From Actinomycetes bacterium (GTDB lineage Bacteria > Actinomycetota > Acidimicrobiia > Acidimicrobiales > RAAP-2), in assembly GCA_021807965.1 (NCBI GenBank), contig JAKBCI010000003.1, positions 1 to 22,424 on the forward strand: a stretch of DNA of 22,424 bases. Direction: 5' to 3'. Position 1 is the first letter of the stretch; each line of letters opens with the position of its first letter. The translations under genes and the position numbers were made by a program. The notes below the pieces were generated by a model that did no database searches, was not told the DNA's origin, and saw only the letters and a list, made by a program, of their open reading frames with translations. Below, in pieces: positions 7,199 through 16,090 of this stretch.

Positions 7199-8208
7199 AT
7201 GACTTCAGGTGGGGGAGGAGCGGTGAAGGTCGTGCCCGTCCGGCATACCGGACGGTGGATTGCCGGAGCGGTGATGGCTGTCATCGTGGCAATGCTGGTG
7301 CACACCTTGTTCTCGAAAGTGGGAACGGGACAGACGTCGTGTCACACCGTCAACGGTGTTCGGTCGTGTCACCCGGTTGTCAACTGGCGATTCAGTTGGA
7401 ACATCGTGTTCCACTACTTCACGTCCTCAGAGATCCTCCACGGGCTGGTCCTGACGATCGAATTGACGATCCTCGCAATGGTGATTGGCATCGTGCTCGG
7501 CATCTCGATCGCCATCATGCGGCTGTCGCCGAACCGGCTGCTCTCGTCCACCGCCTGGAGCTACACGTGGTTCTTCCGGGGCACCCCGGTGTACGTGCAG
7601 CTGCTGTTCTGGTTCAACATCTCGGCCATCTACCAGACGCTGTCCATCGGCGTGCCGTTCCTCCACGTGACCTTCCTGCACATCAACGCCGTGGCCCTCT
7701 TCACGCCGTTCCGGGCGGCCCTGATCGGACTGGGCCTGAACGAGGGTGCCTACATGTCCGAGATCGCGCGCTCGGGCCTCATCGCGGTCGACGAGGGTCA
7801 GATCGAGGCGGCGAGCTCGCTCGGCATGACCCGGGGCCAGAGCCTGCGCCTCGTGGTGCTGCCCCAGGCCATGCGCGTCATCATTCCGCCAACGGGCAAC
7901 GAGGTCATCTCGATGCTGAAGACCACCTCGCTCGCCAGCGCGATCTCGGTGGTGGAAGTGCTCGGCGCCGCCCAGAACATCTACGCCGCGAACTACGAGG
8001 TCATGCCGCTGCTGATCACCGCGAGCATTTGGTACCTCATCATCACGACCGTTCTGTCGATCGGCCAGTTCTACCTCGAGCGGCACTTCGCACGCGGGGC
8101 GCAACGAACGCCACCACCGACCCCCATCGCCCGCCTCCGGGAGGACGCGAAGGGAATCATGGCGAAGTTCCGCACGCCCCGACCCGCGATGACCCGTGAG
8201 GTGGCGGC

Positions 8209-8212
<4 letters not shown>
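7199..8212 (+). CDS. Amino-acid ABC transporter permease (HisM/GlnP family)
   Basis: Membrane subunit of a polar amino-acid importer. A first hydrophobic segment covers about residues 19-38. It is followed by a short extracytoplasmic loop with C48 and C57 in a [10 protein letters not shown] hairpin, then the conserved permease domain. This begins near [21 protein letters not shown] and has a cytoplasmic EAA loop, [20 protein letters not shown], that docks the ATPase. The protein ends in a basic cytoplasmic tail of about 35 residues rich in Pro and Arg. I chose ATG 7199 because the [12 protein letters not shown] segment is usually internal in this subfamily. GTG 7223, preceded by a purine-rich GGGGGAGGAG, is a real alternative that shortens the protein by eight residues. 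The stop overlaps the ATPase GTG (GTGA). Confidence 0.9.
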
Positions 8213-8993
<781 letters not shown>

Positions 8994-8994
<1 letters not shown>

Positions 8995-10157
8995 TGCGCT
9001 GGGAGATTCACGAGTCAAACGTCGGGACGGGACTACCCCTGGAGGGCTTGCGGGTGCTGGACTTCTCGCGGGTGCTCGCGGGACCGCTCTGTGCGATGAT
9101 CGCGGGCGATCTCGGCGCCGACGTCGTCAAGGTCGAAGGACCCGACGGCGACCCGGTTCGCGCATTGGCCCCGCCCCGGCTCGGCGACGATGCGACCTAC
9201 TACCTCGCCGTCAACCGCCACCGCCGAAACGTGGTAGCGGACTTGCGCAATCCGCTGCACGCTGCCGCCATCATCGACTTGGTCCGTCAGGCCGACGCGG
9301 TCGTCGAGAACTACCTGCCCAATCAGCTCGCGGCGCTGGACATCGCCCGTCTCAAGGCGGCGAACCCGGACTGCGTCTGGGTGAGCGTGACGCCCGCCAC
9401 ATCGGGCGGACCGGTGGCCGCGCAGCCATCCTTCGACCTGTTGGCTCAGGCGCGATCGGGCCTGATGGGCGTGACGGGTCGCAGCGACGGCGATCCCACC
9501 AAGGTGGGCTCACCGCTCGCCGACGTGGTCACCGGCCTCTACGCGACGATCGGTCTCCTCACTGGCCTCTACGCCCGCGCCGTCGGGCGCGGCGCACGAC
9601 GCTTCGAGGCGCCGCTGCTCGAGTCGACGATGTCGGCGTTGATCAACCAGGCGCAGGGCTACCTGTCCACCGGGGTCAACCCGAAGCGACTGGGCAACGA
9701 TCATCCGAGCATCGCACCCTACGGGCCGGTGAAGACGGCCGATGGCTACGTCCTGCTCGCGGTGGGCACCGATGGTCAGTACGAGCGCCTCGTCGCGATG
9801 CTCGACGACGACGGGCTTCGTGCACACACGGAGTGGTCGACGAACGCCGCGCGCGTGGCCAATCTCGGGGCACTCCGCGCGGCGCTCGACGAGATCTTTT
9901 CCTCTGAGCCGACCGACTACTGGCTCGGGCGACTCGCGTCGTCCGGGGTGCCGCACGGGCCGATCTTTGACGTCGCGGGCGCATTCGCGCAGCCCCAGAT
10001 CGCCGACGGCGACTTCGTGGGGATGATGGACACGCCGGCGGGGCCGACGAGGGTCATGCGTTCGCCGCTGCTGGTCGACGGCGCGCGACCGCCCGTGCGA
10101 CGGGGTCCGCGCCGACTGGGCGAGGACACGGCCGAACTACTCGGCGACCTCGGATAG
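8994..10157 (+). CDS. Family III CoA-transferase (CaiB/BaiF)
   Basis: A 387-residue CaiB/BaiF-type CoA-transferase, which moves CoA between acids through an aspartyl-CoA thioester intermediate. Landmarks are LEGLRVLDFSRVLAGPLCA (16-34), LGADVVKVEGPDGDPVR (40-56), VNRHRRNVVADLRNP (73-87), VENYLPNQLAALDI (104-117), and the segment KVGSPLADVVTGLYAT, whose D177 aligns with the catalytic Asp of formyl-CoA transferase. The length is normal for the family. The GTG start shares one base with the ATPase stop, so the gene is probably translated with the importer. No other acyl-CoA enzyme follows directly. Its 3' end overlaps the convergent nitroreductase gene by 21 nt. The acid substrate is unknown; a link with whatever the importer brings in is an inference. 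Confidence 0.9.
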
Positions 10158-10829
10158 CGCCGGGCCGTCAAAGGCGTCCACCGTGGTAAAGGCCGCGACG
10201 GGCTGGCGCGTCAGCTTGGTCAGGCGCTGTCGGGGGTAGCCGAGCGCGACGACTGCGGCCACCGCGTGGGTGTCGGGGATCCGCAACGCACTGAGCAGTG
10301 CCGGCTCGTTGCGGGTGGCGACGGTGGTCATGACGCCGCCGAGGTCGAATTCGCGCGCGGCGAGCAGGATGTTCCAGACGAACGGGTAGACCGACGCGCC
10401 GCCGATGAACTGGTAGCGCTCGAGGTCGCGATCCGTGGCGGCGAGCAATGAGAGGTCGGCGCAGACGACGAGCATCACCGGAACGGCGTCCAGAGTTTCG
10501 GGGAACCCGTCGGGCCGCGAAGCGCGCACGGCGTCGTCGTACCGGCTCAGGGCCGCCGCCCGGTCCGCCGGAGTGGCCACGGGCGAGAAGGGTACGACGC
10601 CCGCGAGGACGTGCGCGACGTAGACGTGCCACGCGTCGAGGTAGATGTCGCGAATCGTGCGCCGGATCGACGGGTCGCGGATCACGATGACGTGCCAGGA
10701 CTGGCGATTGCCACCCGACGGTGCGAATCGGGCGGCGTCGAGGATCGCGCTGATCGTGGCCTCCGAAACCGACTCGTCGGTGAACGCGCGAACCGCTCCG
10801 GTCGTTCGCATCGCGTCGAGGAGTTCCAT
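10137..10829 (-). CDS. Nitroreductase family FMN-dependent oxidoreductase
   Basis: A 230-residue member of the nitroreductase/FMN-reductase fold. The N-terminal RTTGAVRAFTDE segment and APSGGNRQSWHV supply phosphate and isoalloxazine contacts of FMN. The central SVYPFVWNILLAAREFDLGGVMTTVA segment is the helix plus GG turn shared by the family, and VAAVVALGYP is the usual C-terminal motif. The electron acceptor cannot be predicted. I chose ATG 10829 over GTG 10838 because TAGGGT on the minus strand ends 7 nt before it, suggesting a leaderless transcript. The gene is convergent with the CoA-transferase gene and lies downstream of the ABC exporter genes on the same strand. Confidence 0.9.
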   Translation of the reverse strand: MELLDAMRTTGAVRAFTDESVSEATISAILDAARFAPSGGNRQSWHVIVIRDPSIRRTIRDIYLDAWHVYVAHVLAGVVPFSPVATPADRAAALSRYDDAVRASRPDGFPETLDAVPVMLVVCADLSLLAATDRDLERYQFIGGASVYPFVWNILLAAREFDLGGVMTTVATRNEPALLSALRIPDTHAVAAVVALGYPRQRLTKLTRQPVAAFTTVDAFDGPALSEVAE

Positions 10830-10836
10830 GGCGCCC

Positions 10837-10842
10837 ACCCTA
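10837..10842 (-). promoter_or_regulatory. Candidate -10 box of nitroreductase gene
   Basis: TAGGGT (inside TATAGGGT on the minus strand) ends 7 nt before the ATG at 10829. This matches the leaderless geometry of other genes here. No -35 box is evident. Confidence 0.4.
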
Positions 10843-10863
10843 TAGTCGGGCTTCGCGCGGCGC

Positions 10864-11646
10864 TCAGGCGTCGCGGCGCACGAGCGTCACGGTGCTGAGG
10901 ACGACGACGCACACGACATAACTCGCTAGAACGAGGGTCGCGGTCCACGCCCCGAACATGTCGAGCGAGGGCGTGACCGACATCATCGCGTGCCCGAGCG
11001 ATGACGGTTCGTAGCGGGTGACCGACGTCTGCCAGCTTTGAGGCAGGACGAAGACGATGATCGGCACTATGAGCAGCAGCGACGTGAAGACGCTGATGGC
11101 GGCCGACTGCTGGCGTAACAGGAGGCCGAGTCCGAAGCCGAGGGTGGCGAGCAGCGTGAGGTAGACGCCGCCGAGGATGACTGAGCGCAACACTGCGCCC
11201 GAGGCCAGCGACGCCGTGGGAACCACGCCCTCGTAGATGCGCTGGCCCATGAGGAACGCCGCGAAGACGACGACCTCGGCCACCACCGCGGTAACGCTCA
11301 CGAGCACGATCAGCTTGGCGACCACGACTTGGACGCGCCGCGGGGTCGCGGCCAATGTCGTGCGGATCGACCCAGAGGAGTACTCGCTGGTGATGAACAT
11401 GATGCCGATGACGCCTACGGCGAACTGGGCGAAGAGGGTCCCGCCGAGGCTCGTCGACACGGGGTCGAAGGTCAGCTTGCGCAAGGGTTCCATCGTCTGC
11501 CAATGACCGCGAATGGCCGATGTGATGAGCGCGCCGAGGCCGAGGGTCAGCACGACGGTCACGACGTAGCCGACGATGGTGGAGCGAACCGTGCGGAACT
11601 TGATCCACTCGGCGTGCGTGACCGACGCGACGGTGACGCTATCCAT
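10864..11646 (-). CDS. ABC-2 type transporter permease
   Basis: Membrane subunit of an ABC exporter, 260 residues. After a short cytoplasmic start (THAEWIKFRTVRST, typical of ABC-2 permeases) there are about six hydrophobic segments. One is at about residues 25-44, others around FAQFAVGVIGIMFI, VVVAKLIVLVSVTAVVAEVV, LGGVYLTLLATLGFGLGLLL, TSLLLIVPIIVFVLP, and the C-terminal ATLVLASYVVCVVVLSTV. TSEYSSGSIRTTLAATPRR is the cytoplasmic motif common in this family. Its ATG overlaps the ATPase stop by 8 nt (ATGGATAG), so the two are coupled. The transported compound is unknown; peptides, lipids or drugs are all handled by relatives. Confidence 0.9.
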   Translation of the reverse strand: MDSVTVASVTHAEWIKFRTVRSTIVGYVVTVVLTLGLGALITSAIRGHWQTMEPLRKLTFDPVSTSLGGTLFAQFAVGVIGIMFITSEYSSGSIRTTLAATPRRVQVVVAKLIVLVSVTAVVAEVVVFAAFLMGQRIYEGVVPTASLASGAVLRSVILGGVYLTLLATLGFGLGLLLRQQSAAISVFTSLLLIVPIIVFVLPQSWQTSVTRYEPSSLGHAMMSVTPSLDMFGAWTATLVLASYVVCVVVLSTVTLVRRDA

Positions 11647-12559
11647 GGTTGGTCGCATCCAGCGAGCTGACGTACTCGACGTCGTCGGCCGTGAGGTCCA
11701 TGAACACCTCTTCGAGCGACGCGCGCTGCGGCGTGAGTTCCGTGAGCGCGACACCAGCGGCGAGGGCCGCCTGGCCGATCGCCTCGGCGCTCGCGCCGCG
11801 CACCGTCATCGTCCCGTCGTTGGCGGTGTCCACGGTGTTGCCCGCTGCCTCGAGGACACTGCGCAGGGCTGCGTTGTCCGCTGAGCGCACGAGGACCGAA
11901 CCGGCGTCTGACGCGGTGAGCTCGTCGACGGTGCCTTGGGTGATCAGCCGACCCCGGCCGATCACGACGATCTCATCGGCGCTCTGGGCCATCTCGCTCA
12001 TCAAGTGCGAGCTCACGAACACGGTGCGCCCCTCGACCGCGAGGCTTCGAAAGAACGTGCGAATCCACCGGATTCCCTCGGGGTCCAGGCCGTTGACCGG
12101 TTCGTCGAACAGCAGGACCGGCGGATCGCCGAGCAGGGCACCGGCGATGCCGAGCCGCTGGGACATCCCCAACGAATAACCCCCGACCTTCTTGTCGGCA
12201 ACCGAGGCGATGCCGGTGAACTCGAGGACTTCGTCGACTCGACTGGTGGGAATCCGGTTGGATACCGCCAGGGCGAGGAGGTGGTTGCGGGCCGTTCGTC
12301 CGGGGTGCACGGCCTTGGCGTCGAGGAGCGCGCCCACTTCGCGCAAGGGCGCCTTCAGCTCCTGGTACCGCTGGGCGTTGATCGTCACGTGGCCCGAGCT
12401 GGGGGCGTCCAGGCCCATGATGACTCGCATGGTGGTGGACTTACCCGATCCATTGGGTCCGAGAAAGCCCGTCACTACCCCAGGGCGAACCTCGAAACTG
12501 AGGTCGTTCACGGCGAGGGTGTCGCCGTAGCGCTTGGTCAGGTGGTCGACAATTATCAC
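11639..12559 (-). CDS. ABC-2 type transporter ATP-binding protein
   Basis: Nucleotide-binding subunit of the exporter (306 residues), resembling DrrA/CcmA-type ATPases. Walker A is GPNGSGKST (34-42, K40). The signature reads SLGMSQR (129-135), the variant normal for this group. Walker B is VLLFDEP with D152-E153, followed by VNGLDPEG, and the H-loop is H185 in SSHLMSEM. A C-terminal domain of about 90 residues ending in LEEVFMDLT is also standard. It starts at GTG 12559, 10 nt after a TAGATT on the minus strand that could give a very short leader. The permease gene follows with an 8-nt overlap. Confidence 0.95.
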   Translation of the reverse strand: MIIVDHLTKRYGDTLAVNDLSFEVRPGVVTGFLGPNGSGKSTTMRVIMGLDAPSSGHVTINAQRYQELKAPLREVGALLDAKAVHPGRTARNHLLALAVSNRIPTSRVDEVLEFTGIASVADKKVGGYSLGMSQRLGIAGALLGDPPVLLFDEPVNGLDPEGIRWIRTFFRSLAVEGRTVFVSSHLMSEMAQSADEIVVIGRGRLITQGTVDELTASDAGSVLVRSADNAALRSVLEAAGNTVDTANDGTMTVRGASAEAIGQAALAAGVALTELTPQRASLEEVFMDLTADDVEYVSSLDATNHG

Positions 12560-12592
12560 GTTGCGCTCGAATCTAGTGACCCGAGGCGATTA

Positions 12593-12608
12593 TCGAACCG
12601 GGGTTCGA
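12593..12608 (-). terminator. Short hairpin after fur
   Basis: TCGAACC (12593-12599) and GGTTCGA (12602-12608) form a perfect 7-bp inverted repeat separated by 2 bp, starting 8 bp past the fur stop on the minus strand. It could end fur transcription before the exporter operon, or be a protein site. The tiny loop and absent T-tract keep this weak. Confidence 0.35.
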
Positions 12609-12615
12609 CGGGTGC

Positions 12616-13044
12616 TCAGGATTCCCGGCAACGGGCGCAGAGTCCGGCGATGGCCACGTGGTGTCGGTCGAGTCTGAAGTCGTAGGACTTGAGCAGGTCG
12701 GCACTCAGAGCGTCGAAGTGTCGCGACGGAATCTCGATGGTGACGCCGCAATTGGTGCACACCAGGTGGCCGTGGACCGCCCCGGCCAGGTGGTATACCG
12801 TCGCTGCGTGTCCGACGTGGGCGTGCACGACGAGGTCGAGTCGCTCCATCTCTTCGAGGATGCGGTACACGGTCGAAGGGCTGAGGTCCGCCGCGTAGCG
12901 CTGCGCCGCTTTGGTGACTTCTTCGGCGCTCAGGTGATCGGACTGCTCGACGAGAACGCGGGCGACGGCTCGTTTGGCGACGGTCACCCGTTTGCCGTCG
13001 GCGCGAAGGGCCGACAGGATGTCCTCGAATCGATCGCGGTCCAT
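12616..13044 (-). CDS. Fur-family transcriptional repressor
   Basis: A metal-responsive repressor of the ferric uptake regulator family, 142 residues (normal length). The winged-helix part includes HLSAEEVTKAAQR (37-49) and the recognition-helix segment SPSTVYRILEEMERLDLV (55-72). The dimerisation part carries HGHLVCTNCG (91-100) and ends in CARC. C96/C99 and C136/C139 form the structural zinc site. Whether it senses Fe, Zn, Mn or peroxide (Fur, Zur, Mur or PerR) cannot be decided by eye. It is divergent from msrA, which suits a role in metal or oxidative stress. TAATCT lies exactly 6 nt before the ATG, so the mRNA is probably leaderless. Confidence 0.94.
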   Translation of the reverse strand: MDRDRFEDILSALRADGKRVTVAKRAVARVLVEQSDHLSAEEVTKAAQRYAADLSPSTVYRILEEMERLDLVVHAHVGHAATVYHLAGAVHGHLVCTNCGVTIEIPSRHFDALSADLLKSYDFRLDRHHVAIAGLCARCRES

Positions 13045-13050
13045 CGACCG

Positions 13051-13056
13051 AGATTA
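13051..13056 (-). promoter_or_regulatory. Candidate -10 box of fur (leaderless)
   Basis: TAATCT on the minus strand is followed by 6 nt (CGGTCG) and the fur ATG. It is identical in sequence and spacing to the msrA box 29 bp away on the other strand. Confidence 0.6.
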
Positions 13057-13084
13057 GACCGGACGCGAATCGAGCTGAGTCCCG

Positions 13085-13090
13085 TAATCT
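13085..13090 (+). promoter_or_regulatory. Candidate -10 box of msrA (leaderless)
   Basis: TAATCT is followed by 6 nt (GCCCCT) and the msrA ATG at 13097. There is no Shine-Dalgarno. With the fur box it makes a mirror-image divergent promoter in a 52-bp gap. Confidence 0.6.
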
Positions 13091-13096
13091 GCCCCT

Positions 13097-13738
13097 ATGC
13101 ACTCGTCTCAAACAATGGTGTCCGCCACCGAGGCCCTGGCGGGTCGCTCCGAGCCAATCGTGGTCGATCGACCCCACCTTGTCCTCGGGACCGACCTCGA
13201 CGCGCCGGTGGATCCAGCCCACGAAGTCGCCTACCTCGCGATGGGCTGCTTCTGGGGAGCCGAGCGATTGTTCTATCGCCTGGCGGGTGTCGTCTCAACG
13301 TCGGTCGGCTACCAGGGCGGCTTCACGCCGAACCCGACCTACCGTGAGGTCTGCACCGGTCTGACCGGACACGCGGAGACCGTTCGGGTGGTCTTTGATC
13401 CGTCGGTGCTCTCGTATTCGTCGATCTTGGCGGCCTTCTTCGAAGGGCACGATCCGACCCAGGGACACCGGCAGGGCAATGACGTCGGTACCCAGTACCG
13501 CAGTGCGGTGTTCACGACGTCGAAGGAGCAGTCTCGCATCGCCGTCGACGTTGCGGCTCGCTACCAGGGTCAGTTGCTCGCGGCGGGCTTCGGTCCGATT
13601 ACCACCGAGATCGAACCGGCCGGTCCGTTCTACCTGGCTGAGGAGTACCACCAGCAGTACCTGCAGGCCAATCCCGATGGGTACTGCGGCATCGGTGGCA
13701 CGGGCGTGAGTTGTCCGATTGGGCTTCTCGGTCGCTAA
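13097..13738 (+). CDS. msrA: Peptide methionine (S)-S-oxide reductase
   Basis: MsrA reduces methionine-S-sulfoxide in proteins and free methionine, repairing oxidative damage in the cytoplasm. The 213-residue protein has the N-terminal extension of about 40 residues common in actinobacterial and E. coli-type MsrA. The catalytic C51 is in [28 protein letters not shown] follows, as does [12 protein letters not shown]. The C-terminal C197 and C206 ([12 protein letters not shown]) serve as recycling cysteines, so thioredoxin-linked turnover is expected. The start ATG lies 6 nt after TAATCT. The gene is divergent from fur, and its TAA overlaps the TAG of the convergent nitronate monooxygenase gene. 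Confidence 0.97.
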   Translation: MHSSQTMVSATEALAGRSEPIVVDRPHLVLGTDLDAPVDPAHEVAYLAMGCFWGAERLFYRLAGVVSTSVGYQGGFTPNPTYREVCTGLTGHAETVRVVFDPSVLSYSSILAAFFEGHDPTQGHRQGNDVGTQYRSAVFTTSKEQSRIAVDVAARYQGQLLAAGFGPITTEIEPAGPFYLAEEYHQQYLQANPDGYCGIGGTGVSCPIGLLGR

Positions 13739-14694
13739 CGGGCGAGACCCCGCAGGATCGACTCGGCCTGGGCGTTGATTCGCGCGACGAGCTCGCCCGC
13801 TCCCACGAGCTCGGTGATGCCGCCAACCGACTGGCCGGCGGGGTAGGCCTCAATCCGTTCATCGACGCCTGGTGTGGCATCGTCACCGCCGAGGTGAAAC
13901 GAGCCATCCGAGAGTGATACGAGCAATTGGTCGGGGAATGGTCGTAACAGGGCCGGGTCGGCCTCGTAGCGATCAGTTCGTTCGTTGCGCAGCACGCGCA
14001 TTGTCTTGCCGGTGTAGGCCCGCGAGATGGTCGTGGCGTCCTCGGCGCCGCCAACGATGTGCTCTTTGAATCCGCGTACCGCGCGCGCCTCGGGCGTGGC
14101 AATGAATCGGGTGCCAATCCACACGCCGTCGGCGCCCAGGGCGAGCGCCGCCGCGAGTCCTCGGCCGTCGAAGATCCCGCCGGCGGCGACCACGGGAATC
14201 GAATCGCCCACCGCGTCGACCACGAGGGGGACGAGTGGCATGGTGGCCACTGAGCCGGTGTGGCCACCAGCCTCGGTACCCTGGGCGATAACGGCGTCAC
14301 AGCCGCTGTCGAGCGCGCGACGGGCGTGTTCCACTTTGCCACACAGCGACATCACGAGCACGCCTTGTCGATGGCACGTGTCAATGACGGGGCGTGGCAC
14401 GCCCAGACCTGCGACGAAGACCGTCGCGCCACCTTCGATCAAGAGCTCGACGTTTCGCTCGAGCGACTCGGGGAACGCGGTGAGCAAGTCAACGCCAAAC
14501 GGGCGGTCGGTCGCCGCGCGAACCTCGGCGATTTGGGCGACCAGCTCGTCGCTGGTCATCGTCGATGCGCCGAGGCACCCGAAACCGCCAGCGCGCGAGA
14601 CGGCGCTGACCAGTGCGCTATAGGAGACACCACCCATGCCGGCGAGCATGACCGGAACGTCGATCGCTAGCAGTTCTGTCAGTCGTGTCTTCAC
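13735..14694 (-). CDS. Nitronate monooxygenase (2-nitropropane dioxygenase family)
   Basis: An FMN-dependent TIM-barrel enzyme of 319 residues. It oxidises alkyl nitronates such as propionate-3-nitronate in characterised relatives, but many members have other or unknown substrates. Signatures are [24 protein letters not shown] at the N-terminus, [10 protein letters not shown] (FMN phosphate and the active-site His), [12 protein letters not shown], and [13 protein letters not shown]. It starts at GTG 14694, preceded by GGAGGGG; an upstream extension in the same frame has no family character. The GTG overlaps the stop (GTGA) of the degenerate antiporter frame upstream, so it was probably once coupled to that gene. 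It converges on msrA with overlapping stop codons. Confidence 0.9.
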   Translation of the reverse strand: MKTRLTELLAIDVPVMLAGMGGVSYSALVSAVSRAGGFGCLGASTMTSDELVAQIAEVRAATDRPFGVDLLTAFPESLERNVELLIEGGATVFVAGLGVPRPVIDTCHRQGVLVMSLCGKVEHARRALDSGCDAVIAQGTEAGGHTGSVATMPLVPLVVDAVGDSIPVVAAGGIFDGRGLAAALALGADGVWIGTRFIATPEARAVRGFKEHIVGGAEDATTISRAYTGKTMRVLRNERTDRYEADPALLRPFPDQLLVSLSDGSFHLGGDDATPGVDERIEAYPAGQSVGGITELVGAGELVARINAQAESILRGLAR

Positions 14695-15094
14695 GCATCC
14701 CCTCCGCCGGCACGACCGTACCGCGAGTTGGCGAGGCGGCGTGGCCCGATTGCGCCGATGATTGCGGCGATGGTCGAGGCGCCGAGCCCACAACGATCGC
14801 CGGCGCCGCAGTCGCGGTCATCGCGCCGACGGCGGCGAGGACCAGTGCTGCCGCGTGGCGCCAGTGCGCCAGGGCTCCCCGGCGCCGCTCGCGGGCCAGT
14901 TCGAGCCCAACGCCAAAGAAGAGCACCGCCATCAGAATCGAGGCCGCAACGTCGTGGGGCGAGGTGAGCCCGACGTCTTTCGCAACGCGACTCCGCCAGC
15001 CGAGGTTGACGATGCGCTCGTAACCGATCGGGTTCATCGCCGACCATGGTGAAGGCTGGCGCAGCGTCTCGGTCGAGCAGTCGTAGCGTTCCAC
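14691..15094 (-). pseudogene. Degenerate NhaA-like Na+/H+ antiporter remnant
   Basis: Two frames on the minus strand together look like the ends of one membrane protein. The first (from 15094 or ATG 15037) contains HDVAASILMAVLFFGVGLEL followed by ARERRRGALAHWRHAAALVL, which closely resembles the NhaA segment with a VGLE(I/L)KRE motif and a following RRAALPVLAA-type stretch. Around 14785-14800 hydrophobic character passes to the -1 frame, which reads GASTIAAIIGAIGPRRLA and stops at 14691-14693, overlapping the GTG of the next gene (GTGA). NhaA has about 400 residues; here about 130 codons remain. I infer a large internal deletion with a frameshift. The alternative is a small unrelated membrane protein with a sequencing error. 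Confidence 0.55.
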
Positions 15095-15126
15095 CCGGCT
15101 CGGTCACTGCGGTTCCGATTCCCTGC

Positions 15127-15612
15127 TCACGGGTGGCCCAACTTTACGTGCCAGCCGTCGATGAGTCGTTGGCCGGCTTGAGTCAGAAGCGAAAGGCACG
15201 CGTCGAAGTCGTCATCCGTGCCGTAGTAGGGGTCGGATACGTCGAGGTCGAGTCCCGGGCGAAGGAGGTTGCGAACCATTACGACCTCGGTGTTCGGGTT
15301 GGTCAGGCGATCGAGGACGTCAACGCGGTGCTCGCGAGTCATCACCAAGACGAGGTCCTGTCGATCGAGGTACGCCGTATCGGCGTAGGTCGCTCGCGAG
15401 CCCGGTTCAGGGAATCCGGCCCGATCGAGCGCGCGTCGCGCCCTCGAATCCATGGGTGACCCGACGTGCCACCGGGCGGTGCCCGCGCTACTCACCGCGA
15501 CCAGCGGTCCGAGCGTCGGGGTCGCTGCGAGCAGGTGGTTCAGTGCAACCTCGCCCATTGGCGAGCGACAGATATTTCCCGTGCAAACCACGGCGACGTG
15601 TAGTTGAGTCAT
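15127..15612 (-). CDS. Low-molecular-weight protein tyrosine phosphatase
   Basis: A cytoplasmic phosphatase of 161 residues, typical for the family. The P-loop VCTGNICRS contains nucleophile C10 and R16 of the CX5R motif. SSAGT (41-45) is the conserved strand after it, and DPYYG with D127 as general acid completes the active site. Arsenate reductases share the fold, but the DPYYG loop with tyrosines favours phosphatase activity. AGGAAGG on the minus strand just before the ATG at 15612 is a good ribosome binding site. Downstream on the same strand lie the antiporter remnant and the nitronate monooxygenase gene. No tyrosine kinase gene is present in the window. Confidence 0.92.
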   Translation of the reverse strand: MTQLHVAVVCTGNICRSPMGEVALNHLLAATPTLGPLVAVSSAGTARWHVGSPMDSRARRALDRAGFPEPGSRATYADTAYLDRQDLVLVMTREHRVDVLDRLTNPNTEVVMVRNLLRPGLDLDVSDPYYGTDDDFDACLSLLTQAGQRLIDGWHVKLGHP

Positions 15613-15703
15613 AAACCTTCCTGTCGTCGCCACGGGTGAGAACTTGACGTGCGTTCTTTGACAACAAGACGGTACGATAATTCCGAGACGGAAAGGGGAA
15701 GCG

Positions 15704-16090
15704 ATGCCACTGTCAGAGCACGAACAGCGGATTTTGGCCGAGCTTGAAGAGTCGCTTTCCAAGCAAGATCCCCGATTCGCAAAGTCAGTGCGCGAAACCA
15801 ACGTCTATTCGCACGGTGGCCGTCGCGTTCGCTGGGGCGCCGCCGGCTTCGTCGTTGGTTTAGCCATCTTGGTCCTGTTCTTCTCGCGATCCATCGTCAT
15901 CGGACTCGGCGGTGTGCTCCTGATGTTCATCTCGGCCATCGTCATTGAGCGCAACGCTCGGCTGCTCGGCCGCGCGTCCTGGCAGGATCTCACGCGTCAC
16001 ATTCGTGGTGATGAGACGCACACGACCGAGAGCCCACGGGCCCGGTCGCTTCGCGACTGGTTGTCGCGCCAACGTAATAAAGACCAGTGA
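15704..16090 (+). CDS. DUF3040 small membrane protein
   Basis: A 128-residue protein matching the actinobacterial DUF3040 family, whose function is not known. The N-terminal MPLSEHEQRILAELEESL is the family signature, followed by DPRFAKSVRE. Two hydrophobic segments lie at about residues 45-63 and 64-83, and a charged C-terminal tail ends in an Arg-rich stretch. AAAGGGGAAG just before the ATG is the ribosome binding site. Its stop overlaps the GTG of the next gene (GTGA). A TTGACA at 15658 and a TACGATAAT at 15673 lie upstream, but their spacing is too short for a standard promoter. Confidence 0.88.
   Translation: MPLSEHEQRILAELEESLSKQDPRFAKSVRETNVYSHGGRRVRWGAAGFVVGLAILVLFFSRSIVIGLGGVLLMFISAIVIERNARLLGRASWQDLTRHIRGDETHTTESPRARSLRDWLSRQRNKDQ

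Noticed and set aside
12593..12608. GGTTCGA palindrome resembling a tRNA T-arm
   Set aside because: No acceptor, anticodon or D-arm can be built around it; kept only as a weak terminator-like hairpin.
15658..15683. TTGACA and TACGATAAT as a promoter of the DUF3040 gene
   Set aside because: The spacing between boxes is 9-12 bp, far from 17, and other pairings are no better, so I do not list it as a promoter.
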